In this document: one piece after another, positions 11,501 to 22,759 of the stretch
Numbering within the stretch: position 1 is the first letter of the stretch
How the letters are laid out: every line of letters starts with the position of its first letter
Assembly (NCBI RefSeq): GCF_000340215.1
Contig: NW_006921535.1
Span: 711,242 to 775,241, forward strand
DNA length: 64,000 nucleotides
Origin: Pseudocercospora fijiensis CIRAD86
Taxonomy: Eukaryota > Ascomycota > Dothideomycetes > Mycosphaerellales > Mycosphaerellaceae
Direction of reading: 5' to 3'
The notes under the pieces: model-generated
Told to the model about the DNA's origin: nothing
What the model saw: the letters and a program-made list of their open reading frames with translations, nothing else
Database searches by the model: none
Program-made: the position numbers and the translations under genes

Positions 11501-11779
11501 GGCTTGATATCGAGGACCTGGCGGAGCTGTTGGAAGAGTATTAGCACGTGATTTTGTGATTGTACTATGCTGTGCTGCGGTGCGGCTTGGCTTTGTTTGC
11601 TGAAGCACTTGCTTGCTCTGCCGATCAGCATCAGCACGCCGAGGCCGACTTACACGTGGGGTCAGCGAGGCGATGTTCACCTCTCGCAGTGGCAGCTTGA
11701 GCTTCTTGAGCTGCTCATTGACGCTGATTTTGATGGTGATGAGTGTATCCTGCGATACGGCGCTGCTGTTGGTCGCCAT
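8569..11779 (-). CDS. NBR1: NBR1-type selective autophagy receptor
   Basis: Two exons, 11654-11779 and 8569-11526, joined across a 127-bp intron (GTAAGT..CAG, phase 0), give 1,027 residues. Domains in order: N-terminal PB1 spanning the splice (about 1-100), four ZZ zinc fingers (starting near 226, 333, 400 and 460, each with the Cys pairs and trailing His residues), and the four-tryptophan NBR1 domain (about 605-735, with W-T-L-K-N-P-G and WPxGC). A Lys/Glu/Gln-rich predicted coiled coil (about 790-900) and an acidic tail holding EEYDIL, a candidate LC3/Atg8-interacting motif, follow. NBR1 proteins carry ubiquitinated or other cargo to the autophagosome; multi-ZZ versions are typical of moulds. 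The start was chosen because the upstream exon completes PB1; a Met inside the intron frame would lose half of it. Confidence 0.93.
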
Positions 11780-12752
11780 ACTGGGCAGTGCAGCGCAGCG
11801 ATAGGTGACGGTATTGCCTGACCGGCGGGCGAGCTGATGACGACGGCGGCTTTGGGGGTGCGAGGGCGGCTCAGCTCACGTTGCAACGACGGCGAGGTGC
11901 CAAAAGGTAGATGTACACAAAGGAGACCCAGCTCCTGGCGATACGGTATGGATTGATGGGCGGTGTTGGCGAGTGATGGTGTGGTGTGGTTGAAAGGGAC
12001 GGACGAGGTGAGGAGATGCAAGGCAAGGTAATAGCTGGAACAGGCGCCAGCCTGCACGAAGCTCTCCGTCTAGACGCACAGACCGCTAGCTCAAGCTCGT
12101 GATCACATTCGCCTTCACCGGCAGCTGCCAAGCATGTGCTACAGCCTTCCAGCTATGTCGATGCGGATTGGTAAGTCGGCGAAGACATGTGGCATGCGTA
12201 CACCGGTGCAGCCTTGCGAGAAGGTCAATGCTGACTTCATTGCTTCACTCTCCGAATTGCCATCTCCGTCATGCTTCTCACTCTCCGATGCTCCTCAACA
12301 AGCAATGTGAATCAGCACGTGCTACTTGTCTCGGACGAGCAAGGAGGGAAGTGATGCTCATCGAAGGCAACGAGAAATGATATCTACGATCAATATCAAG
12401 ATAATGATAATACGCCATCATCGCCTTTCCTCCAGCGCCTCACCGTTACTACCGCTGAGCATACACAATGACACAAGTGTCGCAATAATAAGGCTTCGCT
12501 ACCGAGTCCCATAGGGATGTCACCCATGTCCAATCCTGCAGATAGCCCTCCCCTCTTTTCCATCAATCAAAAAGAACTCCTGTTCACGGAAACGCCATGC
12601 TTGCTAGTATTCCCAATCAGCGCCGTCGAGGCAGCAAAAGCAGCAGAACATCAATAAGCAAGAGGCAGTAAAAGCAGGTACACAAGGAGAAGATCGCCGC
12701 TGTAACATTGGTGATAGGTTTCCGGGTGTTGAGAAATGCAGGCAGATCGTCA
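11780..12752. other. Intergenic region: NBR1 promoter and 3' side of the CASC3-like gene
   Basis: Both flanking genes are on the minus strand, so this holds the NBR1 promoter and 5' UTR next to 11,780 and the 3' UTR of the next gene near 12,752. Short overlapping open frames on both strands show no domain. No RNA gene was recognised. Confidence 0.5.
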
Positions 12753-14957
12753 CTATTGTTGCGCGCCTTGTCCGGAATAGTAACCCGCCATTGGCATTTG
12801 CTGAGGATAGAAAAATGGCGCTTCCGGCGCAGGTGTCGGCGGCGGTAGACCAGGCATGGCGTAAGACGGGACAAAGCTCTCAGCCGGTTGGTAGTTCTCA
12901 CCCTGGTTTTGTTGTTGAGCCTCGGATGCGGGCATGTAGAAGACCATTCCATTGCTCTCGTGCGCGACCATGCCAGACTGTGGTTGACTTGTCTCCTGCT
13001 GAGGTTCGGATGACGCAGGTTGGGGAGCCTGTTGTTGAGTTGTAGCTTGCTGCTGAGGTGGTGCCATGTGCTGTCCTGGTGGCGAGATCATGTAGTTCTG
13101 GGGCGGGGGCGCGTACATTGGCATTGGCGGGTATGCTCCAGGCCCAGAAGGATAGTAGTAGTTCTGCTGTTGCGAATATGGAGCATAGTACGGCCCAGCA
13201 GGGTAAGGCATCACTGGAGGCTGGAAGCTAGGAGCTTGCATAGTTTGTTCTGGAATACCCGACAGTGGCGTGCCGCCTTGCGGATGAGGGTAGGAGAAAG
13301 ACGAGCGAGGAGAAAAGTAAGCCCCCATGGGCTGAAACGGTGGCTGATCGTTGATGTGCGCAGGCAGCTGATTGGCGAAAGGCTGCGACTCTTGTGGCGG
13401 AACAGCTTGCTGCAGCATGGCAGGAGACTCGATCCCGGTGACAGATATGGCCTTTTGAGGTTTTGGTTGGTGCACAGTGGTCGTAGGTGTGCCTTGATAT
13501 TGCGGCTGCGCCGGCAGGGGATACGAGTGCATGCCCATGCCTGTCGGTGTTTGATGGCCAGAGAGCGGGCCCAACGGAGTACTGGCTGCTGGAGAGAAGT
13601 GCGACTGTGAGCCGTGCGGCAGCCTGACCACTGGACGTGACTGTTGCATGGCACCAGCGAAGGATCCGACAGGAGAGAATGCATTCTCACGAGCGACGCT
13701 GGCAAAAGAAGACCGCCGACTAGCCGCAACAGAAGCAGCGTATATGCTACCGCCATACATGCTGGTCCTGCGACTCGAATAGCCATAGCCGCCGATACTC
13801 CTTTGGTATCTATTTGGTCCAAAGCCATGCTGATTGGGTCGCATTTGGCGAGGAATGAAGATGAAAGACCGTTCAGGAGATGGGAAGATGTATCGCTGCA
13901 CGTGGCCAGGCAGCGAGACCCGCACTGGCTTGTCTCTCCGGAGCGGTGGTCGGTGATCCGGCAAGCGAGTGTAATGCTTCCAAAGCACTTCCGAGAAGGA
14001 CACAGGCGACTTCATGCCCGGCAAGTAAACACGAATGAGGACCTTACCAGCATGTGTAGTGCTCGAGAACGAGATCTTAGTCGGTGGGACATGCTGATTC
14101 TGTTGAGCCGTGGGAGCAGGCTTGGGAAATAGCCGCGCAGATTCGATCTGGTCTGAGGTCACGTCGGAAGCCTTCCCTGTTGCTGGCTCTTCGTTGATCG
14201 TATCGTGCAAGTCGTGCTTCCATGGCAGCTCTGCCGCTTTCTCAGAATGCGCCGCATGTGTAGCTGGCGCAAATGGACCTGCGACGTTGGGTCCGCCTCT
14301 TCCGCGACCTCTGGTATTCCACGCACCTCTCATTGGCGGCTGTCCAGCTCCATGGTGGTTGCGAGTGTCGTGCATGAAGAAGTTGCCGCGGTTGGGAATG
14401 AAAGCTGGATCGGCATCCCGCTTTTTCTTGTACTCTTCGTGGTCTCGCCTTTGGCGCAGCGCAGGAGAATCGACTTTTCGTTCGAGCGGCGCCGGTTGGA
14501 TGGTTGGCGCAGGAGCGGATGACCCATTCGGGCCCATGTTCTCAAAGTCCACGACTTCTTCGTCTGGCTGGTCCTGAATACTGAGCCCGTTCATCATTGC
14601 CTCCGTGTCGCCTGCAGCCTTGAAGCTGCCGGGTTGCGCCTGCGCCTGCGACGACACTACTACTGGTGGCGCCGATGGATTGTCTTGCCGTCTCTTGCCC
14701 TTGTTGGTCCTATTCTTGCGCGCCTTCTTGACAGCAGTAGAAGCTCCATTCGTGCCTGTCTCCACCTCCCCAACAGTAGCGCCTTCCCCTGCGCTCGGGT
14801 CACCCAGACTGCTTGCATCAATCTCGTCGTCGTCCAGTTCGCTCAAGACCGAGCCTTCACTCTGCGAATCTTCAACCAAGACAGGACCCACCTCATCTTC
14901 ACCCTCCTCATCAGCGCGTCGCCGGCGGCTGGCAATGAAGGAACGTCCCGCCGCCAT
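12753..14957 (-). CDS. CASC3/Barentsz (Btz) domain protein
   Basis: A single uninterrupted frame of 734 residues. The N-terminus is charged with acidic and Ser-rich patches and a basic KKARKNRTNKGKRR run. The diagnostic Btz domain lies at about 165-265: a charged helix (RRDHEEYKKKRDADPAFIP) followed by RGNFFMHDTR, the eIF4AIII-binding signature of CASC3/MLN51/Barentsz, then a Gly/Arg-rich patch. The last 350 residues are Pro/Gln/Tyr-rich and probably disordered. CASC3 is a core or peripheral exon junction complex factor in mRNA splicing memory, localisation and decay. Function is inferred from this domain alone. The start ATG at 14957 gives the whole acidic N-terminus and no better start is visible. 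Confidence 0.85.
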   Translation of the reverse strand: MAAGRSFIASRRRRADEEGEDEVGPVLVEDSQSEGSVLSELDDDEIDASSLGDPSAGEGATVGEVETGTNGASTAVKKARKNRTNKGKRRQDNPSAPPVVVSSQAQAQPGSFKAAGDTEAMMNGLSIQDQPDEEVVDFENMGPNGSSAPAPTIQPAPLERKVDSPALRQRRDHEEYKKKRDADPAFIPNRGNFFMHDTRNHHGAGQPPMRGAWNTRGRGRGGPNVAGPFAPATHAAHSEKAAELPWKHDLHDTINEEPATGKASDVTSDQIESARLFPKPAPTAQQNQHVPPTKISFSSTTHAGKVLIRVYLPGMKSPVSFSEVLWKHYTRLPDHRPPLRRDKPVRVSLPGHVQRYIFPSPERSFIFIPRQMRPNQHGFGPNRYQRSIGGYGYSSRRTSMYGGSIYAASVAASRRSSFASVARENAFSPVGSFAGAMQQSRPVVRLPHGSQSHFSPAASTPLGPLSGHQTPTGMGMHSYPLPAQPQYQGTPTTTVHQPKPQKAISVTGIESPAMLQQAVPPQESQPFANQLPAHINDQPPFQPMGAYFSPRSSFSYPHPQGGTPLSGIPEQTMQAPSFQPPVMPYPAGPYYAPYSQQQNYYYPSGPGAYPPMPMYAPPPQNYMISPPGQHMAPPQQQATTQQQAPQPASSEPQQETSQPQSGMVAHESNGMVFYMPASEAQQQNQGENYQPAESFVPSYAMPGLPPPTPAPEAPFFYPQQMPMAGYYSGQGAQQ

Positions 14958-15486
14958 TGTTTAGAAATAATTTAGGTGTGCTGCAAAGCGAAAGGAATGG
15001 CTGGAGTGAGGATAGTCGAGGCCAGGCGGACAGAGACCGGATGTCGCAAAGGTATCTGGTCCCCGTTGGGGTGGCAAGAAATTGTTAGGATGGAGAGCGC
15101 GACCTGAGATACCACGTGTCGGTCATCTCAGATGCGCCGCGATATTCCTGTGGATAAAAGAATATGTGATGGGCGTGCGCTCCGAGAGCAGCGACAGGTG
15201 TTAGGCTGCAGAGCAGAGGGAAGTTGAACTGGGTCGGGTTCTGGATTCTCTGCCCTGGTCCGCCCGCCAAGGATTTCGGTAAGCAGGGCAAGGAAGCCAG
15301 CGGAGACAGGACCGCTCGCTGCTCACCCAGTCGATCGGCACGAAAAAGACCGGCCAACAACGATCGCGGTCGGGTGGACATACCCGAGCATTGAATATGT
15401 ACGAGAATTGTGAAGAGTGAACATGGCAAAACACTCTGAAATAGACAGCATGGACTCCACGCGGCGAAGATTGCGATTATGATCTA
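14958..15486. other. Intergenic region, CASC3-like promoter
   Basis: This holds the promoter of the CASC3-like gene and the 3' UTR of SLY1, both on the minus strand. No RNA gene or repeat was recognised; minus-strand open frames (15085-15429, 15201-15434) overlap each other and carry no domain. Confidence 0.5.
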
Positions 15487-17765
15487 TCAAACACTCTCTT
15501 TACCCAGCTTGGTGAGCTCGTCGAGGAAGATAGTGGCATTGACAAGCTCGTCAGAGCCATACACCACTCTCTTCCTGCTGACTGCACCACTCGTCCCCGT
15601 GGATCTCTTGGCCCAGTCTTGCAGGTTGCCATACTCATCCATGCTGCCTCCGCCTACTGTGAACACAATGGCCTCGCTGAATCCCTGTCTCCGTTGCCCG
15701 AATGACGGGTCAATGCCACGTTTTTCCTGCGTGCCTGATCGCGCATCCTTTGCGCTTGGTGGCATAGTACCGCGAGCATTTGCGGAGCGAGGATCAAAGT
15801 ACAAGAATCCCTCCGTCTTCTGTAGAGCACTGGTCGACGCGTTCTGTGGGTCCATCAGACTTTCTGTGATCTTGGTGAGGGTGAGGTCCTTGTTTGCTGG
15901 CAAGAAGTTTTTCACTCCGGATATCAGGTTATCAAAATTCGCTCCGAGACCCGCATCTTTGAACCTATCTGTGAGCCTCGAAGAGATGGAGCTGAATCCG
16001 CGAAAGAGGTCGTTCGAAGCGGATGATTGCTGCGGTTGCTGTGTCGGCGCTGATGATATCATCGTAATTCGTGTGATCTCTCGCACGCGGCGGATGTAAG
16101 CCAGAGGCATAATGTCCACGTTGTTCTTCTTGAGGGCTTCTTCAAATTGCTCCATGTCTGCTCTGGACAGCTCGACTTCGGTGCTGAGAAACCAAATGAT
16201 AAATATGCGAAGCTTGTCAAGCGGTTGATTACCTTTGTCGGAGCCATTCAATAGCTCCAACATCTGCACCTTCGTCTGCTTTTTAATATCTTCTTCCAGC
16301 TGGTAGAAGTTGTCGAGCTGTCGATCCTTGATGCCCTTTAGCAGGGCCGTGGCAATGTTCATATGCATGTCGAGTAATGCTTTCCGCTCTCGCAACTCAG
16401 GCAGGAGTGTTATGGCGGCCTTAAGATGTTGAGCAGAAGCACTCGTTTCGGGATTTTGAAGCTCCTCGATCGAACCCGCACCGGTCTTCTTTGTGACCTC
16501 TGCGGCGTCGTCTCTATACCGAGTGAGCTCGGCATCAATGTCTTCCGCTACTTGTGGGAACGGCATCCCGGCATTCTTGTTCCAGAAGAAGTCGTTCGAG
16601 GTCAGGTCATAGGACTTCTTCGCATTGCCTTTGGTTGCATCATTCTCATCGACAGGCGTTTCCACCGTAATACGATTCAAATGCATGTTCAGCACGTCGT
16701 GAATCAGTGATTGGTACGTCCACGAATGCGAAAGCATAGGGACAAGGTCAACGTTGCGATCCACGATGATGAGAACTGGCCTGGAAGATGTCGCCCCTGT
16801 TGCCGCCGACTTCGCGGAGAAGAGGTTGTCCTTCGCGTTGAGAATGTGGTCTCTAAGCTTGCGATCTAGCTTCGCCGCAATCATTTCAGCGGCGCCACCT
16901 TTGGGACACCTGATGATCGGAATCGTTCCTGCCAGAAATGAGCATGATTCCGGTATGAAGCGACCCGAAGCACTCACCCATGGTCACAGCCACACTGAAC
17001 AGCCCACTGACTATTCGATCCACATTGTTGTCAATCTCCTCGTCACTCGTTTGTGCACTATTCATAGTCCAATACGTCTCTTTGCCCATGCCTAAACTGA
17101 ACAGGTTCGGCTCGCTGACAATGAAGTTCAAGTATTGATCATAGACCTGGCTGATACTTTCCGAGGTACCAGCTTCTGCTGTCTGCGTTGCAAAGTCCTC
17201 CAGTAGAGGTCGTGGTATGGAGGAGAGGAAGTTGACATATGCGGGTGAGTAGAGGCCGTTCTGCAAATCTTGTGTGATGCGCTGGAGATTGTCTGCAGTA
17301 GGCTCGACAAGGTAGACAACAGGTACGTCGGGAATCGCATGTCGCTGGCGGGTGATATTTCTGACGTGGTGCTGTCAGCCATTGCTGCGCGGCTCTCAGC
17401 ACTGAATGTGGTGCGCGGTCTCAAGAACCAATTGCACATACAGATGTATCGTGACGCCCCAACTCCGCAAGTCGTTCACTCTTAAAACGCTGCTAATCAC
17501 ATCCTGTCCCAGCTTGTCGAACACTAGGACTTTCCATATTGGCTCTCCGTCGGCATTCAGAATAGGAGTCGACTTGGATATGAGGCCATTGGATGCAGCG
17601 CCGTCCAAGGCAGAATCATCGGAGTCGGGAGCGGGTTGATTGAGGTTCAGTATACGTTGGATTGAGGCTAGCACATAATCAGTTCAGCGATGCATACACG
17701 ACACGGAGTGAAATGAATCACTACACACCTACTTGGCGGTCGCGAAGGGACTGGTTGGTGGTCAT
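15487..17765 (-). CDS. SLY1: Sec1/Munc18 family protein Sly1 (ER-Golgi SNARE regulator)
   Basis: Four exons, 17729-17765, 17442-17667, 16978-17360 and 15487-16928, give 695 residues, the usual size of Sly1. Introns are 61, 81 and 49 bp and all phases agree. Family features: N-terminal [17 protein letters not shown], the [19 protein letters not shown] block, [25 protein letters not shown], the SM core [17 protein letters not shown] with [15 protein letters not shown], and the C-terminal [18 protein letters not shown]. Sly1 clasps the syntaxin Sed5 and promotes SNARE assembly in ER-to-Golgi and intra-Golgi transport. Exon 1 uses a GTGTGT donor; the alternative GTAGGT five bases earlier breaks the frame. 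The gene is divergent from the PNUTS-like gene. Confidence 0.95.
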
Positions 17766-18808
17766 TGTAGCGTGTGGCTGCGTGCCAGCCTTTTTCAGAT
17801 CTCAGCGCATCAGTGAGCGGCTGTTGAGACGTCCTTGCTGTGCTGCCTGTCCTCGCTCGGTCGCGGGCGCGTGGTCTACGTAAGGTATCCTTCACTATGT
17901 GCTCATGGGCCCGCATGTGATTCGGTCGGTCTTGCCTCGTTGCTCCAACATCATGCTCTTGCCAGCTTGCGAGTGCCTGCCGCTTAATCAGCGGCAACAA
18001 GCGAGAAAGACAGTGGTCCATGCTCAGCTGCACGGCGACCTTCAAAGCCGCCGGGGCCGCCACTCTCTTTCTCTTTGCCTCCAACAACACCTCCCACTCC
18101 GCACAAACAACACCAGACAGCTGCACCCTCACACTCTTTAGACCGCTTTTCTTCCGTTGATGAGTACGTGATGAGAGATTGACAAGGGCTTGAAGCGTTT
18201 TTTGTGGTATTCTCAGCCGTGGCAAAGGCGGTCTGCATCTATTCTCTCGCGCGCGGGCAAATTGCGACACAGCCCACAGCGTGACGCTCGCTCACTTTGA
18301 GAGAGTCTCTGACCAGCACACGCCGCTTGGCCGCGTTTTTGCTGCATTCCACGCCTGCGCCGTGCTTGAAGGGCTGCGTGCGTATACTGCCGTTCTGCAC
18401 ATTTCTTGCGGCCGACACCGACACTTAAGTCGTCGTGTCGTGCGTGCTCTCAGCAGCAGCCAGCCAGCACCACCCAGGCACTGCACTGCTCCTGAAGTGG
18501 GAGCGATTGGCCTCCCAGGCGCGGGCACAGTCCTGGCTCACCGCCGCTGACATTTGTACCTGTCAACCAAGACACCGGCCAGCACTCCCGACACCCACCA
18601 GCAGCAGAGTCTGCGACACACGCTCAGCATCAGATAGCGGCACTGCGCATCGCCTGCTCTTGGGGCGCGCAGTGCCTATCGATACGAGACAGCCAGACAG
18701 GCCACGGCACTTCTTTGACGCTGTCTTCCGGATTGGGCCTTGACGCACGCACGGGCCACATTTCTGTTTTGAGACGTCGGTGCACATCGGTCAATCATCA
18801 TCATCATC
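17766..18808. promoter_or_regulatory. Divergent promoter region between SLY1 and the PNUTS-like gene
   Basis: About 1,043 bp separate two start codons pointing away from each other, so both promoters and 5' UTRs lie here. It is C/G-rich with CAC/GCAG-type low-complexity stretches. A run of five ATC/CAT units leads straight into the plus-strand start codon at 18809. No specific factor site can be named. Confidence 0.6.
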
Positions 18809-21800
18809 ATGGATCAGAATGGCTTCCAAAACAATCTGTTCGCGGATAATCAGAATTTCAATGCATATGACAACCTGAACCTGTATCAGAGTGGCTCCGA
18901 TTCCAATTTCAACCCCGATGCTAGCTGGGCCGTAAACGCCAGCGACTTCAGCCAAGCCAGCCAGTCACGTGCTCCCCAGTCTGCGCCAAGCTGGGCACAG
19001 AATGCGAACCATCTCGCCGCCCAATCTGTGCAGCAAGGCTTCAACGCCTCGCCCTATGCTCGGCCCATGAGCAACAGTCCGGCGTCGTTTGCACCAAACA
19101 CCTTCACCTACAATGGCCAACAGCCTCAGCAGCAGCCTTTCCAGTACCGGCAACCACAGTTCGATCCTTCACTGGCCGCACATGGACAGAACTTCAACCT
19201 CCACATGCCAGGCTACACCGCTGCCACACAGAGTCCTGGTACCATTGCACCCCAGAATCTGGATCCCACCCGAACATTCACCAACAACCCATACGCCGCC
19301 AATGCGTTCCCGCCAAACAACTTCAACCAGAACCGGCAAGCCGCCCAGATCCAGATGCGTCGGGCTGATCAGAAAGCTCTCGTTGCATCAATACCGAAAG
19401 CAGTCAGCGGTGGCATGTTCAATATCATCGACTTCAATCAGCTGTCCCAAACCACAAACTCGGAGCGCATGGGCAGCTATGCGAACGTCGGCAAGGAGGC
19501 ACAGGAATGGGACGTGACACGAAGTGCAATCCCAGCGTATGTGCCCAGAAAGTCACGGAACGAGCTGCGCGCCCTGGCTGGAAACAACAAGACCGCCCTT
19601 GCGAAGATCGGCAAGAAGTCAAAGACTCTCGCCGCTGATCTGAAGTCCCGCCCGCCCACGGGCTCGGTTGGAAGTCCATCGATCAAGCATGATGCAGACT
19701 CTTCGAGCGAATATTCTTCATCATCAGACGACGATTCGGAATACACGGACGACGAAGATGAGGACTCGCCCTTGCCTGCCAAGAAGCCTGATGATCCGAA
19801 AGGTGGCGTCGAGTACGATGTGATCAAAGCAGTGTACCGATCGAAGAAGAAATCGCTAGATGCGGCTACCATCGGCGCCTGTCTTGGCGAGCTTTGGGAA
19901 GTGGTGAAGACGATCAGAGATCGGTGGAAAGCAGACGCAGCTGCAGTCAATGATGCCGAAACGAAGAAGAAAGCCGGAGAGCTACCCTTGCTGAAGAGCA
20001 GAGTCAAGGATCAGCGCGAGATGATGGAGACGGCATTCAAGGCTGTGCTGAAGCATGGTCACCGCGATGTCATTGCATTGTGAGTACCTCCCCCCTATTC
20101 CCCAATGTGATTTGTGAAATGTTGTAGGCCCTTGCAGCGGCGCAGCGAGATACACAGCAGCCGGCCGTGAAGGCTAGATGACTGCCCATTGTCCACTTCG
20201 TAGCAGCATGGTCCGCTGCGTCAAAGGGCGATGCGCAAGCTGAGGTCCTCCGTGACGTGGCGATGCCCAAGCCGCATTGCTAATGGAAAGTTGGGAATCC
20301 GACTCAGCAAGCCAAACTTTTCGACACGAATGCTGCTGCCTTGTTGTTCCATCTTCCTCCGAGACATGCATTTAGATCTAGTGACAACGCCTTTAAAGTA
20401 GACACACACTAACAACAAGCCGTTTGTAGCCTTTCCGAGAACGTCTCGCTCATATTCATCTGCTATCAATTCCTACTCGACCGCTTCAAGGATGAGGACA
20501 TCAACGGAAGTCTTTCACGGGCGATCCTCGAATTGATGTCCCAATTCACGACACTCACAAAGGACAAACTGGAGAAGACACACATGGAGAAGGTGTTGCC
20601 CCGATATCAGAAGAAAGGCGATGCCAAGACCAAGTACTACGTTAATAAGATCCTGGCCAACGCGGAGACTGCCACCAAAGAGTCTGCTAAGAAGGCAGAG
20701 CAGAAGAAGGCGGAGAAGTTAGCATCTGAGACTGCTGATTCCAGGACTGGATCCCCTTCCGTGAAGAAGCCTGTGCCCGATTCGGGTGCCGGGGTGAAGC
20801 GCCCTGCCGCGTCGTCTGCCGAAGGGACCGCTCAGAAGAAGGTCGCAACCGTGGCTTCAAAGGCCAATGGTGTAGCTGGTGCCATCAAGAAAGCGCCTAC
20901 TGCCACAGATTCTACCAAATCAGCAGCAGCGGGCAGTGCCCAAGCTGCAACACGGAAGACTGTGGTAGCTAAACCGTCGGGTTTCTTCTCCGGTCTGCAA
21001 TCTGCGACCAAGAAACCCGGTACATCAAATGCTGAACGAGCGGCGAAGCCAGTAACAAGCAGGCCAACGACAGTGACCAACACCGCCTCCGCCAAGCCTG
21101 CTTTCGACTTTGCGCAGACGATGGCAAATCTAACCAAGCCAAAGGAGGTTAAGAAAGAGGCCAAGCCTGAGAAAGAGATCCCACCTGAGACCGAAGAGGA
21201 GCGTGCGAAACGTCTTCGAAAGGAACAACGACGTAAACTACGTGTCTCGTTCAAGCCTGTAGACCAGCTGGTGGAAGTCAGATTCTTCGTTCACGATCCT
21301 GAAGAGGAGATCGACCATGACTCCAGTCAGATGCGCGATGTTGCCGACGTTGGAGGAGAGGGTCGCATGTTCAAGCAACAGCAACACATGATGGATCTTG
21401 ACGAAGATGATGAACCCTCGGAAGAAGAGCAGAAACTGGTAGAGTTCCGGACACCCATCCCGGTGGACTTCAGCACGGTCCCTGAAGAGGAGCGTAGTCG
21501 CAACTTCACTCCATATGGTGGTGGAGAGTTCAAGCCCAACTCAGCCGAGAAGTCGAAGCGCGAGCAGTACGAGAATGAGACTCTGATGGTATTCTATACG
21601 GAGCCAAGCCAGATACCGGCCAACCCGAAGGAGCCCGAGGATCCGTACAATGGCGATCCAGGTCCTGCATTGAAGTACTTCGGCCCTATGGAGGAAAAGT
21701 ATAGTGCACGTGCCAGGTCACGACAAGCGCAGTTTCAGTCACAGCCTATCTATGGTCAGTCTCAGACCACGGCATCTCCTGCGTTCCCGTTCGCTGGGGC

Positions 21801-22200
21801 AGGACCACAGCAGTCTGGGTCTCAAGTGCAATCTATCCTTGACACCCTGCGAAACCTCAATTCAAACGCCCATCAGCCTGGTGCTACTGCATATTCTCTG
21901 CCATTCGTCGGTGGGCCTGCGCCGGCTAACTTCCAGCCTCCCCCACCGCCACCACCTCAGACCTCAACTGTGCCTGCCGGTCAGCTTGATCTGGCTGCTA
22001 TCCTCGCTCAGATTCAAAATGGCGCTCCGCAAGCGCAGCCCGCTTACAATTATGGTGCATCACAGCAGCCGACTGGAGCAGACGCTGCACACAAGAAGGG
22101 CAATGACCCCAAGAACCGATTTTACAAGACCAAGGTTTGCCGCTATTGGCACGATGGCAAATGCCAGAAAGGCGACGCCTGCAGCTATCTCCACGAGTGA
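18809..22200 (+). CDS. PNUTS-like PP1 regulatory protein (TND, RVxF motif, CCCH finger)
   Basis: Two exons, 18809-20079 and 20430-22200, phase 2, give 1,013 residues. The N-terminal 240 residues are Asn/Gln/Ser-rich. A TFIIS-N-like helical domain spans about 330-500 across the splice (LLSEN-like joint, then YQFLLDRFKDED and FTTLTKDKLEKT). A Lys/Ala-rich linker leads to RVSF at 695-698 within KLRVSFKPVDQLVEVRFF, a classic PP1-docking RVxF motif in the same setting as in PNUTS. The last 20 residues are a CCCH zinc finger with C994, C1002, C1008 and H1012 (C-x7-C-x5-C-x3-H). Human PNUTS and fission yeast Ppn1 share TND plus PP1 docking; they hold PP1 at the transcription termination machinery. 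The 350-bp intron is far longer than its neighbours (donor GTGAGT, CTAAC branch near 20409). Confidence 0.75.
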
Positions 22201-22759
22201 TTCGCTGTCGAGATATACCTTGCTACGAGATTTGAGTACTTTTTGAGCATAGCGACGGCGCAAGGACGCCGACACGAGGGCTGAGACCACGCCGTTCGGC
22301 TTCTCAGGCATATCGCATCTTTGGCGTTTGTGTTACAGAGCAAGTCATCGAACTTGACACGTGGTTTTGGTTGTATATAACCTAGCATACTGTGGCCGCT
22401 GCAAAGGCTGGCCCTGATCTGATCTGCATGGATTGCTACGAGCTCAAAGAAACCGATGACGTGAACTGCACTTGGCGACTGCCTTGGAATACTCGTTCCT
22501 GCCCCATCCCCAGAGATCGCTCTCCTCGTGTTGCACTTGCCTGGACCTGAAGCTTTCTTCGCAAGCGGCAAGCCGTCACCGCTTCCTGACCTTCCACGCT
22601 CTGACACCTTACATTCCCGTCCCATTCCTCTAAGCAGTCCCCAATACATTCACATCCGATTTCCGTAGCATTACTCCCTGAGAATTGTTCACCGTGGGCT
22701 TAGAAGATATCAAGACAGTCTACCAGCAGCGTCATAACCTACCTTCTACCTACCAAGCA
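22201..22759. other. Intergenic region before the aspartic protease
   Basis: It contains the 3' UTR of the PNUTS-like gene and the promoter of the protease gene. An in-frame upstream ATG at 22685 would add 25 residues; I prefer 22760 for its better context (AGCAATGG). No repeat or RNA gene was seen. Confidence 0.5.

Noticed and set aside
17668..18270. A 200-codon minus-strand frame upstream of SLY1
   Set aside because: It overlaps SLY1 exon 1 in the wrong frame and crosses its intron; composition is Arg/Ser-rich without a domain.
21704..22246. A 180-codon plus-strand frame overlapping the PNUTS-like gene
   Set aside because: It is a +2 shadow of the real second exon, which ends in the CCCH finger.
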